Source of the DNA: Acidobacteriota bacterium
GTDB lineage: Bacteria > Acidobacteriota > Terriglobia > Terriglobales > Acidobacteriaceae
DNA: 11,933 nt
Direction: 5' to 3'
NCBI GenBank assembly: GCA_021799945.1
Contig: JAJYZK010000051.1
Span: 1-11,933 of the forward strand
Shown: piece after piece, positions 1-5,637 of the stretch
Layout: every line of letters starts with the position of its first letter
How positions within the stretch are numbered: the first letter of the stretch is position 1
The notes under the pieces: generated by a model
What the model was told of the DNA's origin: nothing
The model's database searches: none
What the model saw: only the letters and a program-made list of their open reading frames with translations
Translations under genes and position numbers: made by a program

Positions 1-172
1 CGGGATCGATGAGGGGAAGCGCATAGGCCTGCCGGCGGCCGGTGGCGATCGCGATTTCAACTCCGGCCGCTTCCGCCGCCCGCAGAGCCGCGCGGGTGCG
101 AGGCGGGATCGCGGAACGCGAGGACGGCATCAGCGTGCCGTCGATGTCAACTGCGACCAGCCGGATTGCCAC
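1..172 (-). CDS. Cof-type HAD-superfamily phosphatase, N-terminal fragment
   Basis: The gene enters on the minus strand and runs off the left edge, so only about 57 N-terminal residues are visible. The Rossmann-type start of a haloacid dehalogenase hydrolase is clear: a hydrophobic strand leads into DIDGTL, where D9 is the expected nucleophile and D11 the general acid/base. A helix follows, then IAIATGR, where T44 matches HAD motif II. The DxDGTL to ATGR spacing of about 30 residues fits the Cof/YidA-like class (known family pattern), whose members dephosphorylate small sugar or cofactor phosphates in the cytoplasm. The substrate cannot be told from this piece. The start is GTG at 172, because an in-frame TAG lies four codons upstream and no other start codon precedes the DxDGT motif. 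GAAGGG directly abuts the GTG, too close for a normal Shine-Dalgarno, while a TAGACT box sits 6 nt upstream. The class call is firm; the exact function is open. Confidence 0.85.
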   Translation of the reverse strand, partial: MAIRLVAVDIDGTLMPSSRSAIPPRTRAALRAAEAAGVEIAIATGRRQAYALPLIDP

Positions 173-178
173 CCCTTC

Positions 179-184
179 AGTCTA
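179..184 (-). promoter_or_regulatory. TAGACT -10-like box 6 nt before HAD gene start
   Basis: TAGACT on the minus strand fits the TANNNT pattern and is followed by exactly 6 nt (GAAGGG) and then the GTG start. This spacing would place the transcription start on or next to the start codon, giving a leaderless mRNA. No convincing -35 hexamer is visible. Support comes from the same arrangement before rimO, the propeller gene and the small ORF at 328. Confidence 0.45.
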
Positions 185-315
185 CCCGGCGACGACGGGA
201 AATCGCGCCCGGGAGAGCCTTTTCCGGAACCTGCCCCCTGCACCTATCGTTGCAGTTCCCGGCGCAGTTCCCGGCTTGCCCATACCGCCGGATGACCGCA
301 GATGACGCTTAAAGA
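185..315. other. Intergenic sequence between HAD gene and small ORF
   Basis: This is the first part of a gap of about 540 bp between the divergent HAD and rimO genes. An open frame from 42 to 305 crosses it on the plus strand, but that frame is the antisense shadow of the HAD gene and has no family resemblance. I see no RNA gene, tandem repeat or clear terminator here. Confidence 0.5.
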
Positions 316-321
316 TATGAT
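316..321 (+). promoter_or_regulatory. TATGAT -10-like box before small ORF
   Basis: TATGAT differs from the sigma-70 -10 consensus TATAAT at one position and lies exactly 6 nt (TCTCCT) upstream of the ATG at 328. A weak -35-like ATGACC (4 of 6 matches) lies at 292-297 with an 18-nt spacer. There is no Shine-Dalgarno, so if used, the transcript would be leaderless. This is the best consensus -10 box in the gap. Confidence 0.4.
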
Positions 322-327
322 TCTCCT

Positions 328-573
328 ATGCGAACCTCTCGTGGCTCAGGTCGGAATGCAGACCGGGAGACAGGCTCTGAGCGCGGCGCCCGGCAGGCCG
401 GCGCGGAGACCGTCTCGCGATCAAAATGCCCGGCCTGCGGATCGCCGTTGCCTCGCCCATTGCCGGACTCGCCGGCGGCGCCGGCGGCCGAATCCCAGCC
501 AGCCGAAAAAGATCATCGGGGACGCATCCTGCCCCGCAGGCGGCTGGTCGGGGGCATCATTACCCCCTGCTGA
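328..573 (+). CDS. Possible small zinc-knuckle protein (81 aa), hypothetical
   Basis: This is a tentative gene. The predicted 81-residue protein has a polar, Arg-rich N-terminus and then a CPACGSPL segment (first Cys at residue 34) of the kind that opens zinc-ribbon domains. A Pro/Ala/Glu linker and a basic tail ending in Cys follow. A second CxxC, needed for a complete ribbon, is absent, so it is either a half-site protein, a frameshifted remnant, or not coding. In favour are GC-rich third codon positions over most of its length and a TATGAT box placed exactly 6 nt before the ATG. Against it are two overlapping alternative frames of similar length (302-610 and 426-722), no ribosome binding site and no recognised family. 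It lies alone in the gap between the divergent HAD and rimO genes. I assign no function. Confidence 0.3.
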   Translation: MRTSRGSGRNADRETGSERGARQAGAETVSRSKCPACGSPLPRPLPDSPAAPAAESQPAEKDHRGRILPRRRLVGGIITPC

Positions 574-697
574 CATCTCGCCGCCACAAAGATTTTTCGG
601 CCCCGCGTAAGGTGGAAGAACGCCTGCGGCGAACCTTGGCGAAACCCCCGGTTGTCGCCCGGCCGGTGCGGACCAATCTCTATCGGACCAGGCCCTA
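574..697. other. Intergenic sequence upstream of rimO
   Basis: About 125 bp lie between the small ORF and the rimO promoter box. A short T-run at 592-596 is not preceded by a good GC hairpin, so I do not call a terminator. I see nothing else supportable here. Confidence 0.4.
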
Positions 698-703
698 TAG
701 AAT
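698..703 (+). promoter_or_regulatory. TAGAAT -10-like box 6 nt before rimO start
   Basis: TAGAAT (within TATAGAAT) is followed by GAAGGG and then the GTG start, the same 6-nt spacing as at the HAD gene. The 16-nt string from the box to the second base after the start is identical in the two genes at 15 positions. GAAGGG touches the GTG with zero spacing, so it is poorly placed as a Shine-Dalgarno. A leaderless transcript is the simpler reading. No -35 is obvious. Confidence 0.5.
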
Positions 704-709
704 GAAGGG

Positions 710-2257
710 GTGGAGCAAGTGAGAACGGATGAGGTTCAGGCGGAGGCCCGCGTCGGGCGCCCCGCGGCGCTGCTGGATGGCGCCCGGCGCCGCGTCGGAT
801 TCGTCAGCCTGGGCTGCCCGAAGAACCTCGTGGACAGCGAAGTCATGATGGGAATTCTGGCCCGGGCCGGCGCGGAGATGGTGAACCGGCCGGAGTCGGC
901 CGACATCCTGGTGGTCAACACCTGTTCTTTCATCGACAAGGCCAAGCAGGAGTCGATCGACGCGATTCTGCAATTGGCCCAGCACAAAAACTCCGGCCAG
1001 GCGCGCAGACTGATCGTGGCCGGCTGCCTGGTTGAGCGATATCGCAGCGAGATTCTCTCCAGCATTCCGGAAGTGGACGCGGTTGTGGGAACCGGAGAGC
1101 TGGACCGTATTCTGGCCGCAGCCGGACTGCGGCCGGCCGTCGAGTCCGATGCCTCCGAGGCTGCGGCGAGTCTGTTTCCCATCCTCTCCGCCCCGGCCGC
1201 CGCGCCTCAGCCGCGGCCGGAGGCGACGGCGCGGGAGTTGCAGGGCCGCTTCGACCGCCAGGCATGGCAGGGCGCGTCGGCCGAGCTTCCACAGTACCTC
1301 TACGACCACACCACCCCGCGCATGCTGGCCACCGGCTCGGCGTCGGCCTATATCAAGATCGCCGAAGGCTGCGACCATCCTTGCAGCTTTTGCGTCATTC
1401 CCAACCTCCGCGGCAAATTCCGCTCGCGGCGCTTCGAGTCGGTGGTGTCGGAAGCGGAGGGGCTGGTGTCAGGCGGCGTGCGCGAAATCACCTTGATCGG
1501 GCAGGACACCACCTGCTACGGCGAGGACCTCGGGCTGCGCGATGGGCTGGCCCAACTGCTGGACCGCCTTGCGGCCATCCCCGGCTTGAAGTGGCTGCGC
1601 TTCCTGTATGCGTATCCCAACCGGATCACCCCGCGGCTTCTGGAGGTGATGGGCCGCCACGACAACATCTGCAAATATCTGGACATGCCGCTGCAGCATG
1701 CTGCCGCTCCGGTGCTCAAGCGTATGCGCCGCGGCGGAGGCCCGGTGATTTTCCTGGAGACCATCGGGCGGATTCGGACGGCGCTCCCCGGCGTCGCCCT
1801 GCGCACCTCTTTCATTGCCGGGTTTCCAGGCGAGAGCCAGGCGGATTTCGACGTGCTTCTGGAATTCGTGCGGGAGGCGAGATTCGACTGGCTGGGCGTC
1901 TTCGAGTACTCCGACGAAGAGGGCTCGGGCGCCCACGAGCTGGAAGGCAAGCTTCCCCGCAAAACCATCGCCGCGCGACGCCGCGCCCTGATGCGCGAGC
2001 AGAGTTCGATCAGCCGCGCGCTCCGCAGCCGGATGGTGGGCCGCACCGTCGATCTGCTGGCCCTGGGCCCCTCGGAGGAGACGCCCCTGCTCTGGGAGGG
2101 AAGAACGGAGCAACACGCTCCGGAGATTGACGGCAGAGTCTACGTCAACGATTTTGGAGCGCACGCGTCGATTTCCCGCGGAAGATTCTACCGCTGCGAA
2201 ATCACCGAGGCCCATGACTATGACTTGGTCGGCAGGATTGCCGGCGAGTCGGCATAA
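710..2257 (+). CDS. rimO: Ribosomal protein S12 methylthiotransferase RimO
   Basis: RimO is a cytoplasmic radical-SAM enzyme that adds a methylthio group to a conserved aspartate of ribosomal protein S12, using two [4Fe-4S] clusters. The N-terminal MTTase domain starts at about residue 29 (VGFVSLGCPKNLVDSE). Its cluster cysteines are C36, C72 (VVNTCSFI) and C106 (VAGCLVER). The radical-SAM triad is C221-x3-C225-x2-C228, in EGCDHPCSFC. The core continues through an IGQDTTCYGEDLG segment and a DMPLQHA segment, and a C-terminal TRAM-like domain covers about 440-510. SLGCPKN and the PLQHA context separate it from the tRNA enzyme MiaB. At 515 aa it is longer than the usual roughly 440. Part of the excess is an Ala/Pro-rich stretch at about 141-190 between the MTTase and radical-SAM domains. 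The start is GTG at 710; the first 28 residues are not conserved family sequence. yacG follows 11 bp after the stop. Confidence 0.96.
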   Translation: MEQVRTDEVQAEARVGRPAALLDGARRRVGFVSLGCPKNLVDSEVMMGILARAGAEMVNRPESADILVVNTCSFIDKAKQESIDAILQLAQHKNSGQARRLIVAGCLVERYRSEILSSIPEVDAVVGTGELDRILAAAGLRPAVESDASEAAASLFPILSAPAAAPQPRPEATARELQGRFDRQAWQGASAELPQYLYDHTTPRMLATGSASAYIKIAEGCDHPCSFCVIPNLRGKFRSRRFESVVSEAEGLVSGGVREITLIGQDTTCYGEDLGLRDGLAQLLDRLAAIPGLKWLRFLYAYPNRITPRLLEVMGRHDNICKYLDMPLQHAAAPVLKRMRRGGGPVIFLETIGRIRTALPGVALRTSFIAGFPGESQADFDVLLEFVREARFDWLGVFEYSDEEGSGAHELEGKLPRKTIAARRRALMREQSSISRALRSRMVGRTVDLLALGPSEETPLLWEGRTEQHAPEIDGRVYVNDFGAHASISRGRFYRCEITEAHDYDLVGRIAGESA

Positions 2258-2268
2258 GGCAGATTCGA

Positions 2269-2484
2269 ATGCCCGGATCGAGTAAGAAACGCAAAGCGCT
2301 GCGATGTCCCAATTGCGGACATACGGCACGTCAAAACGCTGCGGAAGCACCCTTCTGCAGCGAGCGATGCAGGGTGATCGATCTGGGCAAGTGGGCCAGC
2401 GGCGCCTACCGCATTTCTTCTCCGGTCCTTGACCCCGAGCTACTAGAGGAGAGCGGAGGAGCTAACCCCTCAAATCGTGAATAA
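2269..2484 (+). CDS. yacG: DNA gyrase inhibitor YacG, zinc-binding
   Basis: YacG is a small zinc protein that binds GyrB and inhibits gyrase in the characterised E. coli homologue. The sequence shows the whole family signature in 71 aa: the zinc ligands C13-x2-C16 in RCPNCG and C30-x3-C34 in PFCSERC, followed directly by RVIDLGKWASGAYRI, the family hallmark. A short acidic, variable tail follows (PELLEES). The length is typical. ATG at 2269 comes 11 bp after the rimO stop, with AAGG about 9 nt upstream, so it is probably read from the rimO transcript. The sequence GGAGGAG near its 3' end (about 2456-2462) lies roughly 27 nt before pgpA, too far to be that gene's normal ribosome binding site. 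The zinc-finger assignment is firm; gyrase inhibition is by homology. Confidence 0.93.
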   Translation: MPGSSKKRKALRCPNCGHTARQNAAEAPFCSERCRVIDLGKWASGAYRISSPVLDPELLEESGGANPSNRE

Positions 2485-2489
2485 CGATC

Positions 2490-2993
2490 ATGCATAGCAA
2501 GAACCCCCAAGCAAGGACCTGGTGGGCTTGGACAGCGGGCTGCTTTTTCGGTGCGGGAATGCTGCGGCCCGGGCCGGGCACCTGGGGCTCGGCCGCCGCT
2601 GTGCTGCTTTGGATGTTCGCCAGGCTGGCTGCTGGAAGTCTGGGACTGGGGGGCGGAACGATCGAGTGGATCAGCTTGCCGGCAGCGCTGGCGGCGCTGG
2701 CCATCGGCGTTCCGGCGGCCGGCCAGGTGGAGCGCGAGAGCGGACGGAGCGACCCCGGATGCGTGGTGATCGATGAGGCCGCCGGTCAATGGATCGCGCT
2801 GATCGATTGCGACTTCCGCCTCAGCCACGCATTGGCCGCGTTCCTGCTCTTTCGTCTTTTCGATATTTTCAAACCGTGGCCGGCGCGGCGGCTGGAGAAG
2901 TTGCCCGCAGGCTGGGGAATCATGCTCGACGATGTGGCGGCCGGCGCTTATGCGTTGCTGGCAATGCGGATTTTAGGGCGCTGGATCGGTTGA
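2490..2993 (+). CDS. pgpA: Phosphatidylglycerophosphatase A
   Basis: PgpA is an integral inner-membrane phosphatase that converts phosphatidylglycerophosphate to phosphatidylglycerol, the last step of PG synthesis. The 167-residue protein carries the family motifs: GPGTWGS at 28-34 near the first membrane segment, the metal-binding DPGCVVIDE at 88-96, FRLFDIFKPWP at 121-131 and MLDDVAAG at 145-152. Hydrophobic stretches at about 35-50, 61-76, 112-124 and 150-163 fit its small multispan topology. ATG at 2490 is the only sensible start, because an in-frame TGA lies four codons upstream. It begins 5 bp after the yacG stop and has no Shine-Dalgarno of its own at proper spacing, which suggests translational coupling to yacG. 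It links this cluster to the phospholipid genes plsY-gpsA at the right end. Confidence 0.95.
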   Translation: MHSKNPQARTWWAWTAGCFFGAGMLRPGPGTWGSAAAVLLWMFARLAAGSLGLGGGTIEWISLPAALAALAIGVPAAGQVERESGRSDPGCVVIDEAAGQWIALIDCDFRLSHALAAFLLFRLFDIFKPWPARRLEKLPAGWGIMLDDVAAGAYALLAMRILGRWIG

Positions 2994-2994
2994 A

Positions 2995-3027
2995 TCCCTG
3001 AGCGTATGATTTCCCGCGCGTCAGGGA
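2995..3027 (+). terminator. Stem-loop just after pgpA
   Basis: TCCCTGA (2995-3001) and TCAGGGA (3021-3027) form a perfect 7-bp stem around a 19-nt loop, starting 2 nt after the pgpA stop codon. Inside the loop, GCG and CGC could extend the stem past a bulged G. No T-run follows, so an intrinsic terminator is uncertain; an mRNA 3'-end stabiliser is equally possible. Confidence 0.35.
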
Positions 3028-3135
3028 GCCGCGTAAACGCGTACATTAGATCGGATGAAGCGCTTCGCCGCGCCGAAGGGCGCCCTCGTACAAAAGAGCG
3101 GACGACACCGCAACCGCTTTCCGTCATTCCCATCA

Positions 3136-3157
3136 CGGGCCCTCCCGGGCGGGCCCG
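3136..3157. repeat. GC-rich inverted repeat upstream of propeller gene
   Basis: CGGGCCC (3136-3142) and GGGCCCG (3151-3157) are a perfect 7-bp inverted repeat with an 8-nt loop. It lies 8 bp before the TAGGCT box of the propeller gene, where a -35 region would be. It could end transcription from pgpA (no T-run follows) or act as an operator. The sequence does not decide between these. Confidence 0.4.
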
Positions 3158-3165
3158 GAAGAGAT

Positions 3166-3171
3166 TAGGCT
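3166..3171 (+). promoter_or_regulatory. TAGGCT -10-like box 6 nt before propeller gene
   Basis: TAGGCT is followed by AACAGT (6 nt) and then the ATG at 3178. AACAGT has no Shine-Dalgarno character at all, making this the cleanest leaderless-type start in the window. It suggests that this gene can be transcribed separately from rimO-yacG-pgpA. Confidence 0.45.
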
Positions 3172-3177
3172 AACAGT

Positions 3178-4245
3178 ATGCGACCGTTCAAAGAACGCGC
3201 GGCCTCCGACTCGCCCAGGATAGACGGCGCCGACCCACTGGCGGCGCTGCCCGGAGGGGACATCGAGATTCGCGGCTCGCATCTCGGAGCCGTTGCCGCC
3301 CGCCTGCCTGTCGCGGCCCTGGATGGCGTTCCCGCGCCGGTTCTGTTGAGCCGGGTTGAGAGGATGGTCGTTCGGGTGCCCGATCAGGTTCATTCCGGCG
3401 GCCTCGAAGTGCGGCGGAATGGCAAGGGCAGCAACAGCATTCAGGTCAAGGTCGCCCGGATGATCGCCGAAGATCTGCATCCGGTCGGCAATCCGGCCGT
3501 GGACGCGCAGGGAAATATCTTCGCCACGTATTCCGGACCGCGCGGACAGAAGACCCCGGTGTCGGTCTTTCGCATCACCCCGGAGGGCGCCTCGCAGTCA
3601 TTCGTGATGGGCATTACCAACGCCACGGGCCTGGCGCTCGACAGGCGCGGCTGCCTCTACGTGTCATCCCGCCTGGATGGCACGGTGCACCGCGTCACGC
3701 CCGAGGGCGCCGCATCGGTGTATGCCGAAGGCATGGGGATTGCAACCGGAATCGCCTTTGACGCCAAGGGCGATCTTTACGTCGGGGACCGCAGCGGAAC
3801 GATCTTCAAGATCGCCGCGGACCGGCAGATCTTCGTCTTCGCCACCCTGGAGCCGAGCATCGCCGCCTATCACCTCGCCTTCGGCCCGGACGGCGTCCTT
3901 TTCGTCTCCGCCCCCACCACCTCCAGCTACGATTCGATTTACGCCGTCGATCGGGACGGCGTGGTGCGGCCGTATTTCCGCGGGCTGGGCCGGCCTCAGG
4001 GATTGGCCTGCGACGCGGCGGGCAACCTCTACGTCTGCGCCTCTTACCGGGGAAGACGCGGAGTGGTGCGCCTCACGCCGCGGCGCGAGCCCTCCCTGGT
4101 CGTCTCCGGTTCCGGAATTGTGGGGCTGGCCTTTGGCCCCGGCGGAAATGTGATACTGGCTACCACATCCTCGATCTATGATGTTGCCTTGGGTATCGAC
4201 AGCCTGCCGCTTTCCCGGGGCGGCGATTCAGAAACCTTGACGTAG
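3178..4245 (+). CDS. IPT/TIG domain plus NHL/SMP-30-like beta-propeller protein
   Basis: This is a 355-residue protein with no signal peptide or membrane segment, so probably cytoplasmic. An N-terminal Ig-like IPT/TIG domain (about 19-93, with GGDIEIRGSHLG and later VRVPDQVHSGGLEVRRNGKGS) precedes a beta-propeller (about 104-340). The propeller consists of repeated units of the form GLALDxxGxLYVSSxxDGTVHRVTPEG. Clear copies are at about 150-178, 190-217, 232-264 and 275-302, with a last partial one near 315-334. NHL and SMP-30/gluconolactonase-like propellers bind ligands or proteins, and some are lactonases. I cannot point to a complete metal-site set here, so no enzymatic role is assigned. 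Similar architectures are common in Acidobacteriota (general knowledge). It sits between pgpA and cinA, ends 59 bp before cinA, and appears to have its own promoter. The ATG at 3178 is fixed by the box 6 nt upstream. The real function is unknown. Confidence 0.85.
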   Translation: MRPFKERAASDSPRIDGADPLAALPGGDIEIRGSHLGAVAARLPVAALDGVPAPVLLSRVERMVVRVPDQVHSGGLEVRRNGKGSNSIQVKVARMIAEDLHPVGNPAVDAQGNIFATYSGPRGQKTPVSVFRITPEGASQSFVMGITNATGLALDRRGCLYVSSRLDGTVHRVTPEGAASVYAEGMGIATGIAFDAKGDLYVGDRSGTIFKIAADRQIFVFATLEPSIAAYHLAFGPDGVLFVSAPTTSSYDSIYAVDRDGVVRPYFRGLGRPQGLACDAAGNLYVCASYRGRRGVVRLTPRREPSLVVSGSGIVGLAFGPGGNVILATTSSIYDVALGIDSLPLSRGGDSETLT

Positions 4246-4304
4246 CGCCGGTTCACCCGTCCGGCGGAAAGAACTTGCCCGAAGCGGCAGGAATCGAAGC
4301 ACGG

Positions 4305-5549
4305 ATGAATTGCGAGATCATTGCAGTCGGTTCGGAATTGCTCACGCCGCACCGACAGGACACCAACTCCCTTTACCTTACCGCCAGGCTGAACGAGCTG
4401 GGCGTCGCCGTTATTTTCAAGACGATTGTCGGCGACCGCCGGGCGCATCTGACCCAATCCGTCAAGATCGCGCTGGAGCGCAGCGACATCGTCGTCACCA
4501 TGGGCGGATTGGGTCCCACGGAAGACGATCTGACCCGCCAGGCCGTCGCCGACGCGCTGGACATCCGGCTGCGCCGCAATCCGGAGATTGTCGGCGCGCT
4601 CTATGCCCGCTTCGCCGCCCGGCGCGCGCAAATGACCGAGAACAACGCCCGCCAAGCCGACGTTCTGGATGGCTCCATCATTCTGGACAATGGCCGAGGA
4701 ACCGCCCCCGGTCAGTTGCTCGACACCGTGTATGCGGGACATCGCAAGCTGGTGATTCTGCTTCCCGGTCCTCCCTCCGAGCTGAAGGCCATGTTCGACG
4801 CGCAGTGCGTGGAGCGGCTGCGGGAGGTGTTGCCCAAGCGGGTCATCGCGCAGCGCACCCTGAAGGCCGCGATGATCGGAGAGTCGCAGGCCGACGCGCG
4901 CATTGCGCCGATCTACTCCGCCTACCGGGACGTGGAAACCACCGTGCTGGCCCACGCAGGCGATATCACGCTCAATCTGAGTTGCAGTAAAGCGACCCTG
5001 GAGCAGGCCCAGGCCAGGGTGGACGAGCTGGCGGGGAAGCTCGAAGAAGAACTGGACGAGTTCGTGTATTCCTCGCAGGGCGAGATGCTGGAGCAGATTG
5101 TTCTCGATTATCTGGGAATGCGCGGCGCCACTCTGGCGGTGGCCGAGAGCTGCACCGGAGGGCTGATCGCCGAGCGGCTCACCGGCATCAGCGGGAGTTC
5201 TCGTTGTTTTCTCGGCGGCGCCGTCGTGTACAGCAACGAACTCAAGACTCTGCTGGCCGGAGTGCCGCCGACGATGCTGGAGGACTACGGCGCGGTCAGC
5301 CGGGAGGTCGCCAGGGCTCTGGCGGAAGGAATCCGGCGCAAGACCTCCGCTGGCATTGGATTAGGCGTCACCGGAATCGCCGGACCGGGCGGCGGCACGG
5401 AAGAGAAACCGGTGGGGCTGGTTTACGCGGCGATCTCCGACGGCAAGCAGACCGATGTGGTGGAGCGCAGATTCGGAGGCGACCGGGAGCAAATCCGCCG
5501 CTTGGCCAGCCAGCAGGGGCTGGATCTGGTGCGGCGGCGGCTCATGTGA
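4305..5549 (+). CDS. cinA: CinA-family protein: ADP-ribose pyrophosphatase / NMN deamidase
   Basis: CinA proteins salvage pyridine nucleotides. The N-terminal COG1058 (MoaB-like) domain hydrolyses ADP-ribose, and the C-terminal PncC domain deamidates NMN to NaMN. Both are present in this 414-residue protein. The N-domain opens with EIIAVGSELLT and has the MGGLGPTEDDLTRQAV motif (about 66-81) and LLPGPPSELKAMF. The PncC domain (about 255-414) has AVAESCTGGLIAERLT with the catalytic Ser-Cys-Thr region. It also has GGAVVYSNELK, GVTGIAGPGGGTEEKPVGLVY and a C-terminal helix. The length is standard. I chose ATG at 4305 because family members begin directly with a short lead into EIIAVGSELL. A TTG at 4275, with GGAAAG about 4 nt upstream, would add 10 residues. 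Known competence-linked CinA proteins have the same layout, but competence is not implied here. The gene converges on the esterase. Confidence 0.96.
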   Translation: MNCEIIAVGSELLTPHRQDTNSLYLTARLNELGVAVIFKTIVGDRRAHLTQSVKIALERSDIVVTMGGLGPTEDDLTRQAVADALDIRLRRNPEIVGALYARFAARRAQMTENNARQADVLDGSIILDNGRGTAPGQLLDTVYAGHRKLVILLPGPPSELKAMFDAQCVERLREVLPKRVIAQRTLKAAMIGESQADARIAPIYSAYRDVETTVLAHAGDITLNLSCSKATLEQAQARVDELAGKLEEELDEFVYSSQGEMLEQIVLDYLGMRGATLAVAESCTGGLIAERLTGISGSSRCFLGGAVVYSNELKTLLAGVPPTMLEDYGAVSREVARALAEGIRRKTSAGIGLGVTGIAGPGGGTEEKPVGLVYAAISDGKQTDVVERRFGGDREQIRRLASQQGLDLVRRRLM

Positions 5550-5585
5550 GGGCCGGCGCCGCCCTCCATCGTCCCGCGCCGGCCC
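5550..5585. terminator. 10-bp perfect inverted repeat between convergent cinA and esterase
   Basis: GGGCCGGCGC (5550-5559) and GCGCCGGCCC (5576-5585) are exact reverse complements separated by 16 nt, beginning on the base after the cinA stop. The stem is very stable and all G/C. Neither strand has a T-run after it, so it is not a classical intrinsic terminator. Placed between two converging genes, it most likely serves as a two-way transcription stop or a 3'-end barrier. Confidence 0.45.
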
Positions 5586-5637
5586 AGAACGCGCCCAGGG
5601 ATGCACCCAGGATGCGCCGAATCTCACCTTCCCGGCG

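Noticed and set aside
467..492. GCCGGCGGC-rich repeats
   Set aside because: They are short GC-rich low-complexity runs typical of this genome, and they encode Ala/Pro in the candidate ORF. No array or mobile-element ends are present.
587..610. T-run at 592-596 as a terminator
   Set aside because: No adequate GC hairpin precedes the T-run on either strand.
302..722. Alternative frames 302-610 and 426-722 over the small ORF
   Set aside because: Neither has a recognisable motif or a start signal as good as the 328 frame. 426-722 also runs into rimO.
1264..2350. Overlapping frames inside rimO (1264-2130 plus, 1469-2350 minus)
   Set aside because: The rimO frame has all six cluster cysteines and the TRAM domain. 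The others are shadow frames with no recognisable domain.
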